Source: Humulus lupulus
Taxonomy: Eukaryota; Streptophyta; Magnoliopsida; Rosales; Cannabaceae
Length of the DNA stretch: 64,000 nucleotides
Direction: 5' to 3'
Assembly (NCBI RefSeq): GCF_963169125.1
Contig: NC_084794.1
Coordinates: 225,677,409 to 225,741,408 of the forward strand
Shown here: positions 45,201 through 55,667 of the stretch, in pieces
How the letters are laid out: each line of letters starts with the position of its first letter
How positions within the stretch are numbered: the stretch's first letter is position 1
The notes under the pieces: generated by a model
The model's input: only the letters and a program-made list of their open reading frames with translations
Databases searched by the model: none
Told to the model about the DNA's origin: nothing
Program-made: the position numbers and the translations under genes

Positions 45201-46367
45201 CTTCTGCCAATCTTCAAACTAGTCGATCAGCCTGCTTAAGCGAGCCCCTTCTCATTGCTGGTGAGTACGACAAAGAGTTACTAGACCATACTCTTCACCA
45301 CTCAATGACAACTCAGACCTTTGAGACTCTACCCCAACAAAGCGTTGAAGTTGTCCTTCACAAAGGCCTTGCTCAAATTATGAGTGTAAGCATCTTATCA
45401 GAAACACTCACTTTCTTATTAATTGTTTTTATTTTGAATACTTTTCCAGTTATTTACTCCAAGTACTCATCATTGTTAGTCATGCTCAACGCTGAGTAAT
45501 TCACTATAAGGAGCTGGTCAAGGTCTTGAATGATCAATTGGTGGAAACCCATGCAAAGATTAAAAGTCTAACTAAGTCTGAGAAAGATCTCCAAGAAAAG
45601 ATTAAACAGGCTGAGAAAATAATTGTTGATCGAGATAGATCATTGAAGGCGTTGGTTGATGAGAACAGCAAGCAAATCCAGGCTAATAAGACATTGAACA
45701 ACCAGCTAAAGAAAAAGAATCAAGAGAATGAAGAGCTGAAACAGGAAAAGGAAGCTGATTTGGCTCATTATGAAGAAATCTGCTTCAACTACTTCTATCA
45801 GATTTGGAAGTTAAACAAGCCTCTCAACCTTGAATTTCTCTCTAAAGAAGCAAAGGCTGAAGAGCTCGCCAAATGCAAAGCCAAGGTCGTTGAGGAGGCA
45901 GCTCTTCCAGCTGACACTGTGCTTGCCAGCTGTCTGAGAAAGATCTCCAAGAAAAGATTGAGCAGGCTGAGAAAACAATTTTTGATCGAGATAGATCGTT
46001 GAAGGAATTGGTTGATGAGAACATCAAGCAAATCCAGGCTAATAAGACATTGATCGACCAGCTAAAGAAAAAGAATCAAGAGAATGAAGAGCTGAAACAG
46101 GAAAAGGAAGCTGATTTGGCTCGTTATGAAGAAATCTGCTTCAATTGCTTCTATCATATTTGGAAGTTAAACAAGCCTCTCAACCTTGAATTTCTCTCTA
46201 AAGAAGCAAAGGTTGAAGAGCTCGCCAAATACGAAGCCAAGGTCGTTGAGGAGGCAGCTCTTCCAGCTGACAATGTGCCTGCCTCTCCTGCTCTATCATT
46301 CCGACTAGAGGAGGTCCTGGATGTTGACGATGGTGTTGACCAGCCAGAGACTAGTTTACCTGACTAG
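42280..46367 (+). pseudogene. Antisense accessory gene of the Tat element (PF04195-like plus coiled coil)
   Basis: Four exons are suggested: about 42280-42416 (non-coding, donor GTAAGT), 43466-44958, 45036-45384 and 45450-46367. Exon 2 has a basic region (TPRQARKTSKPKRKV), then PSWFVAKASKLNSKMFDKHIKTLGL, CPHPHQRANN..GGAYCAWSRYHIYAGATILLHPFFRSIADYFNVSPFQIAPNGIQALSSLYIL, then in shifted frames PHEVHYLFDLKTNP and KYLHGIAHKSNPGKYYTEYFLTP. The xxLHPFFxxxxxxFxxxPxQxxPN pattern is that of the 'putative gypsy type transposon' family PF04195, also seen at 63460-63983. The last exon is a Lys/Glu-rich coiled coil (QEKIKQAEKIIVDRDRSLK, KKNQENEELKQEKEADLA), duplicated in tandem. Such ORFs are known antisense between integrase and 3' LTR in Tat elements; function unknown. 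Frameshifts at about 44240, 43710 and 45932 disable it. Confidence 0.75.
45576..46287 (+). repeat. 356-bp tandem duplication in the coiled-coil exon
   Basis: Copies begin GTCTGAGAAAGATCTCCAAG at 45576 and 45932. The period of 356 is not a multiple of three, so the second copy is in another frame (ORFs 45526-46002 and 45999-46367). The copies differ at scattered bases. Confidence 0.93.
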
Positions 46368-47471
46368 TAGACACTCTTAGCCAACCAGAGAGCATCCTAT
46401 CCAACCACGGAGTTTCCTACTCGACCAGTGATGGATGCTCAACCGGCCAGGGAAGTTGTATCTAGTCCCCCAACTAGGGAAACTTTGCACCTGACTAGCA
46501 AAACTTTGTACCTGGCCAGTAGTTTACTCTTTTTCCTTATACTTTTGTAAAGACAATTGTTGCTTAGCAGCTTTTATATTTTGCTCGTACGACCGAGCTA
46601 TTGGCATTTATACTTTACTTTTCTTTTTTAACTTAACATATTTTAAGTTTTTTTAGACTTTAAACATTATAAGTTTTTTTGTAAATATTAAAGTCACTCT
46701 AATTTATGCCTTATATATTTTCGCATGAGTACTTAGTTTTCTAACTTAGAAATTATATACATTTCATAAGTCCCTACTAAGTATACTTTCTCACACTCTC
46801 ATTGCTCTAACATTTTATGAGCATAATGTTTATTTTCACACGAATATCTGCTTCTAACTTGAAATTTTGAAAAAATCCAAGTTACTTAAGCTTTGTCAAA
46901 CAAGTTAGCTTAATGGCCTTTTTTTACTTCAAAAATTTACAAGTCAGCCTAAAAAAAATATCTTAACTCGTGCTCTTATTGCCTATGTTAAATTATATAC
47001 CAGTATACTCCATGTGCCCCCCAAGTGATCGAGGGTTGAAAGATCCTTGGTCACTTGCTACTTGACCGAATTTTTTCAAGCAATTAATTACTCGTAAAAC
47101 ACATAGAATATATGGAAAATATTCGAGCAGTTGAACACTCCTTGAATGTACCGACCAGTTGAACACTATCTGATTTTACCGACAATTGAACATTGTTCGA
47201 AAAATCAACACACATGCATATTTGTAGCAAGAATTGACCATGTTGCGTGTAGTCTCTTTTATTACTCGTAAATTAAAAAAGGACAAAACGTGTCTAATAA
47301 CGAGTCTTAAACAAAAAAAATTGTTCAAAAATAAATGACTGGTCATAAAATAACTAGCTCATAAACCAAACTTAAATAACAAGTTAAACAACTTGAAATT
47401 AAGCTACCACTCTGAAAGCGGTATTTAGTGATAATATATCCTCATATGCTCGCCATTCCAGTGGTTCCTGA
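46368..47471. other. Spacer between antisense gene and integrase end
   Basis: Non-coding. The first 150 bases (46375-46520) and 47140-47190 carry many GACCAG/CTGGTC-type motifs; the middle is AT-rich. The two genes converge here, so both 3' ends and terminators should lie in this interval. Confidence 0.6.
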
Positions 47472-47669
47472 TCATGCTCCATTCAGCCAATAAATTTTGC
47501 AAGTCCTAGGAGGCAAAACTTTCTTGATCTGATAAATTCTTTCCCAATTCGGTCCTAGCACTCTAGCTGCTAGGTCTTCGATGAACACCTTTCTCAGGAC
47601 CAAATCACCGACCTCGAACTTTCGATCTTTCACCCTGGAATTGTAGCAAGATAAATTATATATCAGCAT
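47472..47669 (-). pseudogene. Integrase C-terminal piece of the Tat element
   Basis: 65 codons: SCYNSRVKDRKFEVGDLVLRKVFIEDLAARVLGPNWERIYQIKKVLPPRTCKIYWLNG. The YYNxRV..F.VGDLVLR pattern and LGPNWExxYxI are the C-terminal GPY-like module of Tat integrases. The core is gone. Confidence 0.8.
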
Positions 47670-47689
47670 ACTTATGTGCTCCCAAGTAA

Positions 47690-48000
47690 TCGATGGTTAA
47701 TTACTCATGAAACACATAGAGTATATAAAGGATTTCTGAGCAATTGAATAATGCCCAATTACTGTCAGTTTGTCCGACCAGGTGAACATTGGCCAGTTGA
47801 ACATTGCCTGGTTTGTACTGACCAGTTGACAACTTTTCAAATTCACTGACCAGTTGAACACTACCCAGTTTACCGACAAGTTGATCATTGTTTGATCTAC
47901 CGACCAGTTGAAAACTGCCCAGTTTACAGTTGGGCTTGAATGACCGATGCAACTGATAATGTTTCAGAATTTTGGCCTCCTAGTCAGGCATTTCCGTTTG
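47690..48000. repeat. GACCAGTTGAAC motif array
   Basis: Six to seven copies of (C)CGACCAGTTGAAC or its variants between 47774 and 47935, alternating with (CTG)CCCAGTTTA. Similar motif at 47150-47180. Same core as in the LTR array. Confidence 0.75.
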
Positions 48001-48985
48001 GTGCACTGTCATCAAGTATTTCTACTTGATCGCCAAGGTTGTTAAGATCTTACCCTTTGACCTGGGCGGTCTTTCGCTTGTTGTTGATGACGTCTCTCAA
48101 ATCCTTCCGCGTAGCATGTCCTCCTAGTCGGTCGAACACTATACTCTTAGATTTTTCAGAGGGCTTACTATGCGGAACCTGCTCTCTCCCACTACGTTGC
48201 TGGCCAGGATGTAGTGGCGGCTTCTCGACATGGCCCGGGCGGTCTTTTCCTCTTTCTTGTTGGTTGTTGCCCTCTTTTTCTTTTGACCGATCGGTTTGAT
48301 GACTATCAACCTCATCTCAACCATATTCATCTTTGTATTGGGGAATTTTCTTATCTCGAAGTGTTCTGGTCTGGTTATGCCCGGGCGGAGTCTTCTTACT
48401 ACCTGACCGGTGACTTCGTGATCTAGAAGTTTCTAACCGGTGGCTTCCGAAAAGGGTTCGAGAATTCTCCCTTTGCATTTATGCAGTCCCAGAGCGGACC
48501 CCATCATCTGCTCGACTAGTGGGATTACTTCTACTTCTGTCTGGCCCCCGAGAATCGGCCCTGCCAGCCGGGGACTTCTGACCAGCATTATTATTTCTTG
48601 CTCCTTGGACGGCTGCTTGTGCCACGTCTTGGGCATTAGCCTGGGCCAATTGAGTAGCGGCTTCTAGAGCAAGTTCTGCCTCACGATGTCATCGGTTGGC
48701 CTCCTCCTGCCATCGCCTAATCTCTTCGCTTCTAGCATCCATTTCCTGCCTTTGATGCTTGAATGCAGCCTCCTGCCTGGCCATTTCCTCAGTAAAAGAC
48801 TCCTGTCGAGCGATGAATTGCATCATCTCTTCTTGGAAAGCCCCCATGGCTTCCTGGAGTTGTTCGACCTCTGGATTTGTCTCCTCGAGCAAGACCCTGG
48901 GCTCGGTGTCAGGGTTCTCAGGTGCAAGACCTTCTGGCCTAACAGTTTCATTTGCAGTTGACGTACCGGGATTCCTGGGCGCCAT
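48001..48985 (-). pseudogene. gag N-terminal region of the Tat element
   Basis: Starts MAPRNPGTSTANETVRPEGLAPENPDTEP at 48985, just inside the primer site. A coiled-coil segment follows (EEEMMQFIARQESFTEEMARQEAAFKHQRQEMDARSEEIRRWQEEANR). After stops, Pro/Ser-rich and basic regions follow, and DLRDVINNKRKTAQ near 48075 is the equivalent of DLRDRLNSQRG in the other Tat gag. Capsid core and everything to the integrase end are deleted. Confidence 0.75.
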
Positions 48986-49020
48986 ATTGGTAGGATAGTA
49001 TTGTGTTTCTTCTATTCAGG

Positions 49021-49042
49021 TTCTCAATGAAAGCACCAAAAA
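49021..49042 (-). other. Primer-binding-like site of the Tat element
   Basis: On the minus strand the LTR end GGTCAACA is followed by TTTTTGGTGCTTTCATTGAGAA. Same sequence as at 18832-18852. Confidence 0.8.
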
Positions 49043-50131
49043 TGTTGACCATGATTTTGGCCAACGATGAGTAGACGTAAAAATGATAATGAAGACAATA
49101 GCCTTGAATAGAAAATAAAAATGACACGGCCAATTTTATAGTGTTTCGGCCCCAATTCGTTGGTAATAGCCTAATCCACTTGGAGTTGTGATATATATAG
49201 CCTACACTTAAGATCAGATGAACCTGAGCCAACTGAGTTTCTCAAGTGTAAGTACAAAAATACAAAATTTATCTCTCTAGAGAATACAAGCTTTCTCTCT
49301 AAGCTCTCTCAGAAAATTCCCCAAGAATGCCCCAAGTCCCAGTCCCAAAGTCTCAAAATTAGAGTCTTAAATTCTCCAAAAGATTATATTCCCTAAAAAG
49401 ATGTCATGAGCCCTTTATTTATAGGCTCATGGATCGTACATGAAAAATATCTCATTTTGATGAGGTCCTTGGTTGTTTCAACCAACTTTAATTAATAAAG
49501 TAATAAACAAATTCAAATTACAACAATATAGCTATTACTTCAGGATATCTGAGAGATTTGTGTGGTAGTTACGAGCGATTCGGGTTAAAGTTGTTACTGA
49601 GATTCTGTAAAGAAGTCACTGGGCAGTTAACTCCTAAGAATCTGGCACATCCGGTCAGCTACACTCCTCAATCTGACATAGCTGGTCGTGTGAAACCCCT
49701 TTCTGAGGTAACTAGTTGGGTGAAACACTCCTTGACCAGTTAAATCCTTACCTAGTCAGATAAACTACCCTTCTAATGTGTTTGGTCAGGTAAGACTCCC
49801 TCCTGACCAGACAAAATTCTTATCTGGTTGGGTAAATCGTTTCCTGACCAGTTAAACCCTTTTGGTCGGATAAACACCCCTTCTGGTATGTCTGGTCGGG
49901 TAATTCTCCCTCCTGACCAGTTAAATTCCTATTCGATCAAGTGAATTATTTCCTGACCAAGTAAAACCATCTTCTGACCAGTGATATCACAACTTCGTAG
50001 GTCATTTTCTAACATTTGCACTTCCCTTGGTCAACATATTTATTGACCATTAATGTGCCGCTTGATGACCATGCACTGCCACCTATCACGTCTGATTGCC
50101 ACATCATTGAACTGAAATTTCGGGGATAATA
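49043..50131 (-). mobile_element. 5' LTR of the Tat element
   Basis: 1089 bp, homologous to 40800-41867; the start of the LTR (plus-strand right end) has TA where the other has CA. TATA box at about 49414-49427 (minus); CTGGTCGGG array at 49670-49985. Followed by target copy GGTTA. Confidence 0.93.
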
Positions 50132-50883
50132 GGTTATTTTCATTAAAACAAGTGTTTGATACATGGGATCCCAAAAATAGTATTTACATGGCGGAAAAAT
50201 AACCCTCAAAAGTTGGTATAGCAAAAAGCCAGTCTAAATGGCAAAATACAGTTTTGAACTCTAGTTCCTGCAATTCCCTCAGTCATGGCAGTCAAGGAGT
50301 CGTCAATGTACACTCTGCCCCGAAAGCTCATTAACTCATGGTTGGTCCAGCTTTCCCTTGCCTTTACCTGCACCACGTAGCACCCGTGAGCCAAGGCCCA
50401 GCAAGAAAACCACAATCAACAAGCATAAACAGCAACAAGAGCATTTAATAAACTTCAAACAAATTAGTTCGATTAATTAGCAGAATACAAGTATTAAGCT
50501 AGGCAACGATTAGCATATACTTTCAAACACATAACTCAAACTATAATGTGAATACTTAGGTGTCGGCGCCCTTAGGTCGAGCTCTCTGATTATTTAGCTG
50601 ACCCCGGCTCGCTTAGGCCGAGCTGTGTTCAGTACGCTTGTCATCAGCTCTGACACCCTTAGGTCGTACTTTCATATCCCACATAACATATATATAACTC
50701 ACAGAACACGTATATTCAATTACAGGGAATCTCAGTCCCGATCACAACCACATGGGTGTAGTTTTCTTACCTTGAGTCCCAAGCGATGGATAAAGAGTGA
50801 TCCCAAGCACGATCCTCAGTCCTGAGCCTTAACGATAATCCTAGTCACAAGCAATAATGGATAACTATCAAATTCTAATCCAA

Positions 50884-51250
50884 TTAAATGACTTTGGAAT
50901 AAGTAAAATCCTTGAACACATTGAAGGCCACCTTCTCACCATGAACCCTTAACTCTGACTCCCCTTTTTGTACATCTATCAATGTTTTCCCGGTGGCTAA
51001 AAATGGCCTCCCTAAGATAATAGGAACATCCTCATCTTCCTTCATGTCAAGTACTATAAAATCTGCAGGGAAGATAAATTTTTCCACCTTCACAAGAACA
51101 TCTTCAATAATACCTCGAGGATGCTTGACTGATTTGTCTTCCAATTGAAGTGTGACTGTGGTGGGGCGAGCTTCTCCTAGTCCCAGTCTTCAAAATACAG
51201 AGAGTGACATCAGATTAATACTTGCACCCAAATCACATAACGCTCTTTCA
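50884..51250 (-). pseudogene. Athila A protease
   Basis: Minus-strand frame with ALCDLGASINLMSLSVF (active-site DLGAS, the Athila form of DSG/DTG), a stop, then LGEARPTTVTLQLEDKSVKHPRGIIEDVLVKVEKFIFPADFIVLDMKEDEDVPIILGRPFLATGKTLIDVQKGE. The ILGRPFLATG flap/tail motif is typical. It ends in FNVFKDFTYS, where the foreign LTR begins; the continuation is at 40657. Confidence 0.88.
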
Positions 51251-51252
51251 CA

Positions 51253-52437
51253 CTAAAAATTATCAATGGTGCAATGTATTGTAAAGCTCCTTGGATCCCT
51301 TAACTTCTGAGGAAGCTTTCGTTGTAATATGGCACTACACTCTTCAGTCAAGGCAACTAACTCATAATCTTCCATCCTCCTCTTCTTAGACAAAATATCC
51401 TTCATGAACTTCTCATAACTAGGAATTTGTTCTAGAGCCTCTACAAACAGTATATTGATGTGAAGTTTCTTGAATACCTTGAGAAATTTAGAAAACTTCT
51501 TCTTAAGATTCACCTTTCGAAACCTTTGAGGATATGGTATTTTTGGTGTATGCTCCACTGTTATAGGCTTGTCTTTCCCTTTCTTCTGAAGATCTTCTGT
51601 AACGTTCTCTTGCTCTGGACTAGCTACCTTTTGATCTTGTGTCTTCTCCACTTCCTCTTGAATTGTAGGCATGTCATACTTAGTACCACTCCTCAATGTG
51701 AACTCTTGACATTGCTCTTTAGGATTTACCTCAGTGGAGCTTGGTAAATTCCCTTGAGCCCGGTTAGACATTAAATTTGCCAGTTGACCAATTTGTGTCT
51801 CCAAACTCCTTATTGAAGACCTTATTTCAGTCATAAATTGGTTCAACGTGTCAGACTGCGCTTCTAGTGGGTTCACTTGAGGGTGCAGTGGTGGGTGTTG
51901 TGGCACTGCTTGGCGAGGATCATAATATGGTTGAGGATTTAGCCCATATGTTGGTTGATGGGGTGGGTATTGAGGTTGGTTTAGTGGGTATGGTGGTTGT
52001 GCGCCTTGATTATTTTTCCAAGACATATTAGGATGGTTTCTCCAAGCTAGAGTATAAGACATGGAATACGGGTTGTTTGATGGTCTTGGAAAATTATCAA
52101 TAGCATGTGCCTGCTCTAAAGGCGTATTGTTGACATCAGCAGAGCAACTGGCAGCAATGGGACATTGTTCATAAGGATGTGGTCCTCCACACATCTCACA
52201 AACAAACTTATTTTATAGGTGCATAGCCTGAGCGGATATATTATTCTTTTGTAGTTGTTTTGTTAACGACGCCACTTGTGCGGTAAGCATAGCAATCAGA
52301 TCAACCTCAAGAACTCTAGCTACCTTCTTATTTTCACGTTCAGTTGGCCATTGGTAATTGTATATGGCCATTTCTTCTAACAGATTATGAGCCTCATTTG
52401 CACTTTTACTCATAATAAAGGATCATCCCGCTGTTGC
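51253..52437 (-). pseudogene. Athila A gag, C-terminal half
   Basis: From the solo LTR: MSKSANEAHNLLEEMAIYNYQWPTERENKKVARVLEVDLIAMLTAQVASLTKQLQ; a stop near 52213; zinc-knuckle remnant CEMCGGPHPYEQCP; Pro/Tyr/Gln-rich PYPLNQPQYPPHQPTYGLNPQPYYDPRQ; DTLNQFMTEIRSSIRSLETQIGQLANLMSNRAQGNLPSSTEVNPKEQC; TLRSGTKYDMP; then PQRFRKVNLKKKFSKFLKVFKKLHINILFVEALEQIPSYEKFMKDILSKKRRMEDYELVALTEECSAILQRKLPQKLRDPRSFTIHCTI, which leads into protease. Mostly open, so relatively well preserved. Confidence 0.9.
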
Positions 52438-52458
52438 ATCTATAATAGTCCTTGTATT

Positions 52459-54841
52459 TGTAATGCCCTGAATTCTCCGATGAGGTTTAATGGCAGGATT
52501 AGTAGGCCGGGAGGGCCATACTTGTTTAATTATGCCATTAATTGATAATATGCATGTATATGTGAATTATATTATAATATGATGTTAAATGCATGCATGT
52601 GGGACAACATTTTAATTACAGGGGTGTGATGGTAATTTGGTCGTTGAGGGCATAATTGTATATTTGTATGCATGTCAATGATATGTGTTGAGACCACATT
52701 ATAATGTGGGTTTGTTCGAGCTATTCGGCATGAGACGATCTTGGAATATTGATTAGCGGTCTAGTCACAACAGGTTTAAGTTCAGGGCTCGGGATGAGTC
52801 TCGGGGTGATTTTAATGATTAGAGCGTTACCGGGAATTAATGGGTAACGGGATATGAATTATTGGTGTTTGAGATTATTGAGAATAGCGGGAATTGGAGA
52901 GCGTTAATTATGATTAACGAGATAGGTGGAAAATATCAATTTTTCCCTTGAGAGCCTTTAGAAACTTTAAATTGACCTAGGGGTATAATGGTCATTTCAC
53001 CCCTAGGATAGATATAAGCCATTGTTGGCTGAGAAAGAGGTAGAAAAGCAGAGTATGTTCAAGAGCCTTCCCGTATCAATTTCTCCTTCATTTTCTTTTG
53101 AGATTTTTGAACCATTCTTGAGGATTCAAGCTTGGGAAGCAAGCCTTGGGAGTTTGGGAGAGTGTTCCACCCTTGAAGAGCATCATAAGCTGAGCTTTGG
53201 GTAAGTTTCTAACCATTGAAATCCTTGGTTTGCCCTGTTATAGTTCTATTTTACAGTTGAGATTTCTAGGGTGAATACTTGGTTTTGTTGGGAGTTTTGG
53301 TTAGGGTTCCTATGGTTAGGATGTTTGGGATATGTTGACATGGTTTTTGGGTTCATTTGGCATCAAAAATAGGTTTTGGAAGCTTTGGAATCAGGTTGGA
53401 ATCGAAGGAGATGAAGAAGGTCGATTCAAGGGATTCCTAGTCTGGAGGTAGCGCTATAGCGCCCACCCTAGGGCGCTATAGCGCTACTCAGGGGGCATTT
53501 GGGCGTGTTGGAGGTTCTGAGAATAGCTCTGGGGCGCTAGTGGTCAGCGCTATAGCGCTACCCTGTTCCTTCAAAGTCCCGTTTTGAGTGTTTTTAAGGG
53601 TTTTTTACTTGGGGTTTCAATCCTTAAGGCCCGGGATCGAATCTACTCACCGTGTGGGCATGTTTCGAGGTCCCGAGGGTGGTGCTTAGGTTAAGACCCT
53701 TTCATTGTTGATTCTCATTAATGGAGGTTATAATTGGTTGTGATTAGGTAACCGCTAAGGAACTAAAAGATCGATCGTTCTCAGGGGTCGTCCTTATAAT
53801 ATTCTTCGCTCGAACTTGAGGTAAGAAAACTGCACCCTGTATTTATATGACATGCGTGATTGTTATTGAGGCATGTTGGTTGATAAATGTGGATGTGGAT
53901 TGCATATTAAATGCTAGTGAATGTTGTTTACTTATATATGGCATTGACTAATCAGGGGCACTGACCTAAGAGTCAGAAACGGCATAAGCGTCTTGAACAC
54001 AAGGCCGAATGAAGATTAGATCTAATCAATATCAGTGTTGAATGGCTCTAAGTCATTGACACTGGACTGACCCTAAGTTCGATGAAACTTGTAAGCGCTT
54101 GGCTAGACTAAGACTAGTTACTGAGAGCCAGGGCATAAGGCCCAGGTGACTGTTTGTCACATGGCTAGGGAACAATGTTCCAGGGTTATGACTCTATGGT
54201 CATGAGGAAGGTTATGTTGGTGACCAGTCACCATGCACCTATCCTATTTAAGCTAATGAAAGGTTTACTTACCTGTTGAGCCCCGGTGACCCTATCGTCA
54301 CAAGGCTGAAGGGAGTTATTCCCAGTTTAGTGACTTTTGCGACTGTCACCTATCTGTTTTGGACTGATAGTCCTGAATGATTATTATGATCATTGTCGAT
54401 ATTATATCATGCTATATTGTGTTTTCTTATTGGGCCTTGGCTCATGGGTGCTATGTGGTGCAGGTAAAGGGAAAGAGAAGCTCACCCAGCCTTGAGTGGA
54501 GAGCTTAGGTGGTGATGTGTACATATGTGGCCGCTTGACCACCACAGCCAAGGAGTTCTCAGAAGGACTAGGGGTTTACCCTATTTTTGCCGCTTAGGCC
54601 AGTGGGGTTGTATATTTTGAAATAGTAGTGGCCATTTTGTATAATGAACAACTTGTAAATGTTTTAATAGCTCATGAGCAGTTTATATACTTAATAAAAT
54701 ATATCCTTTCCTCTTTATTGTTTTTCACCTTAACCTGTTAATAACACTTAGAACACATTTTTAACCAAAGGACTCGGGTAACGGGTCAAATTTCCTGTTC
54801 ACCGATCACCGTAACTGTTCTAGGGTAACCAGGGCGTTACA
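52459..54841 (+). mobile_element. Solo LTR with target duplication GTATT
   Basis: 2383 bp, TGTAATGCCC to CCAGGGCGTTACA, flanked by GTATT at 52454-52458 and 54842-54846. No primer site, polypurine tract or coding sequence is attached, so the element body was lost by LTR-LTR recombination. Inside: a TATA-like ATAGATATAAG (about 53006), a splice-donor-like GGGTAAGTTT (53200), a perfect 17-bp inverted repeat (53448-53487), and a TTGAGGTAAGAAAACTGCACCC block (53815) shared with family D. It lies in the opposite orientation to Athila A. Confidence 0.95.
53448..53566. promoter_or_regulatory. Perfect 17-bp inverted repeat and related AGCGCTATAGCGCT motifs
   Basis: Arms GTAGCGCTATAGCGCCC (53448-53464) and its complement (53471-53487) are separated by six bases. 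A second AGCGCTATAGCGCT palindrome lies at about 53549-53562. Each arm is itself palindromic, so slipped structures are possible. Confidence 0.7.
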
Positions 54842-54846
54842 GTATT

Positions 54847-54874
54847 CCCCCCCCCCCCCCCCCCCAAAAAAAAA
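54847..54874. repeat. C19-A9 homopolymer next to the solo LTR
   Basis: Directly after the right target copy GTATT. In the host gag sense it reads T9 then G19 after TATAATGG, replacing codons after the YNG of the capsid region. Confidence 0.95.
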
Positions 54875-54879
54875 CCATT

Positions 54880-55518
54880 ATAAAAATTATGCACCAACAT
54901 CCATTTCTCAATACCATGATGTGGGCACTTTCAAAGTAATTCCTTAAACATTTCCCAATCATCATACAGTGATTCTCCATCCAGTTGATGGAAGTTATTA
55001 ATTTCTCCTCAATAACGGGCGGACTTAGCAAGAGGAAAATATTTGGCAAGAAACTTTTGGGCAAGGTCTTCCCATGTAGTAATCGAGTTGGCTTGCAATG
55101 AGATCAACCAATTCTTAGCTCTATCCCTCAAAGAGAACGGGAATAGTCTCCACCTAACTGCATCATTACTCACCCCATTCATCTTGAATGTAGCACATAA
55201 TTCCAAGAATTCGGTGATGTGTAGGTTAGGATCTTCATTAGGCAGCCCCCAAAATTGCACACAATTTTGAACCATCTGAATAATATAAGGCTTTATCTCA
55301 AAAGTGTTCGCCTCTACAGTAGGCGGATGAATGCAGGAATGTATCCCTGTCATAGTCGAGACTACATAGTTTCTTAATGGTGGATCAGCTTTAGTAGCAT
55401 CAGCAGTGTTATTTACCCCAATATTCCGCATTTGAGCCATTATCTCTAACTGTTTCTGCCTTTTATTTCTCTTACAGGTATTTTCAATTTTAGGATCAAT
55501 AGGTACTAGTGGCTCCAA
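54880..55518 (-). pseudogene. Athila A gag, N-terminal half
   Basis: [23 protein letters not shown] at 55518, then [123 protein letters not shown], then a stop near 55009. This is the Athila capsid core (FPFSLRDxAxxWL, [18 protein letters not shown]). It continues degenerately to the homopolymer at 54874. The start follows the primer site by about 130 bases. Confidence 0.92.
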
Positions 55519-55640
55519 TCCTTGACATCACATATACTATTTACCCTGCAATTAAGAAACAAGTAGAGAAATATGTTAGAAAAACTATTAAAGAAAAGCC
55601 AAAGTATAACAAGAATCAATTATTTTTTATATTGATTAAA

Positions 55641-55661
55641 TGGTCCCCAGCCACGGCGTCA
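55641..55661 (-). other. Primer-binding site, tRNA-Asp type, degenerate (Athila A)
   Basis: On the minus strand TTTTTGACGCCGTGGCTGGG; the family consensus here is TGGCGCCG(T/G)(T/G)GCCGGGGA. Adjacent to the LTR end at 55668. Confidence 0.82.
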
Positions 55662-55667
55662 AAAACT

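Larger units (their letters stand above)
40800..50131 (-). mobile_element. Tat-type retrotransposon with antisense accessory gene
   Basis: 9.3 kb, with LTRs 40800-41867 and 49043-50131 and a perfect target duplication GGTTA (40795-40799 and 50132-50136). On the minus strand: 5' LTR, primer site, gag start, a large deletion, integrase C-terminus, then a long spacer holding a gene on the opposite (+) strand, a purine tract (complement of TTTTCCCCCCAAG, 41868-41880) and the 3' LTR. RT, RNase H, protease and the integrase core are absent, so it is non-autonomous. GACCAGTT-like motifs recur in LTRs and spacer. Confidence 0.93.
40658..50882 (-). mobile_element. LTR fragment (solo-LTR family) in Athila A, split by a Tat element
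   Basis: The parts are 40658-40799 and 50132-50882. On the minus strand it ends CCAGGGCGTTACA, the same end as the solo LTR at 54841, and carries GGGATCCCATG and the TCAAGGTAAGAAAACTACACCC segment (near 50770) seen in family D. Its start is missing: near 50882 it runs into protease codons. Left flank TATCA has no partner, so part of the LTR and junction was deleted. Confidence 0.75.

Noticed and set aside
48039..48998. Plus-strand ORFs of 70-91 aa
   Set aside because: Opposite strand of the Tat gag start; the minus-strand frame has the coiled coil and the primer site upstream.
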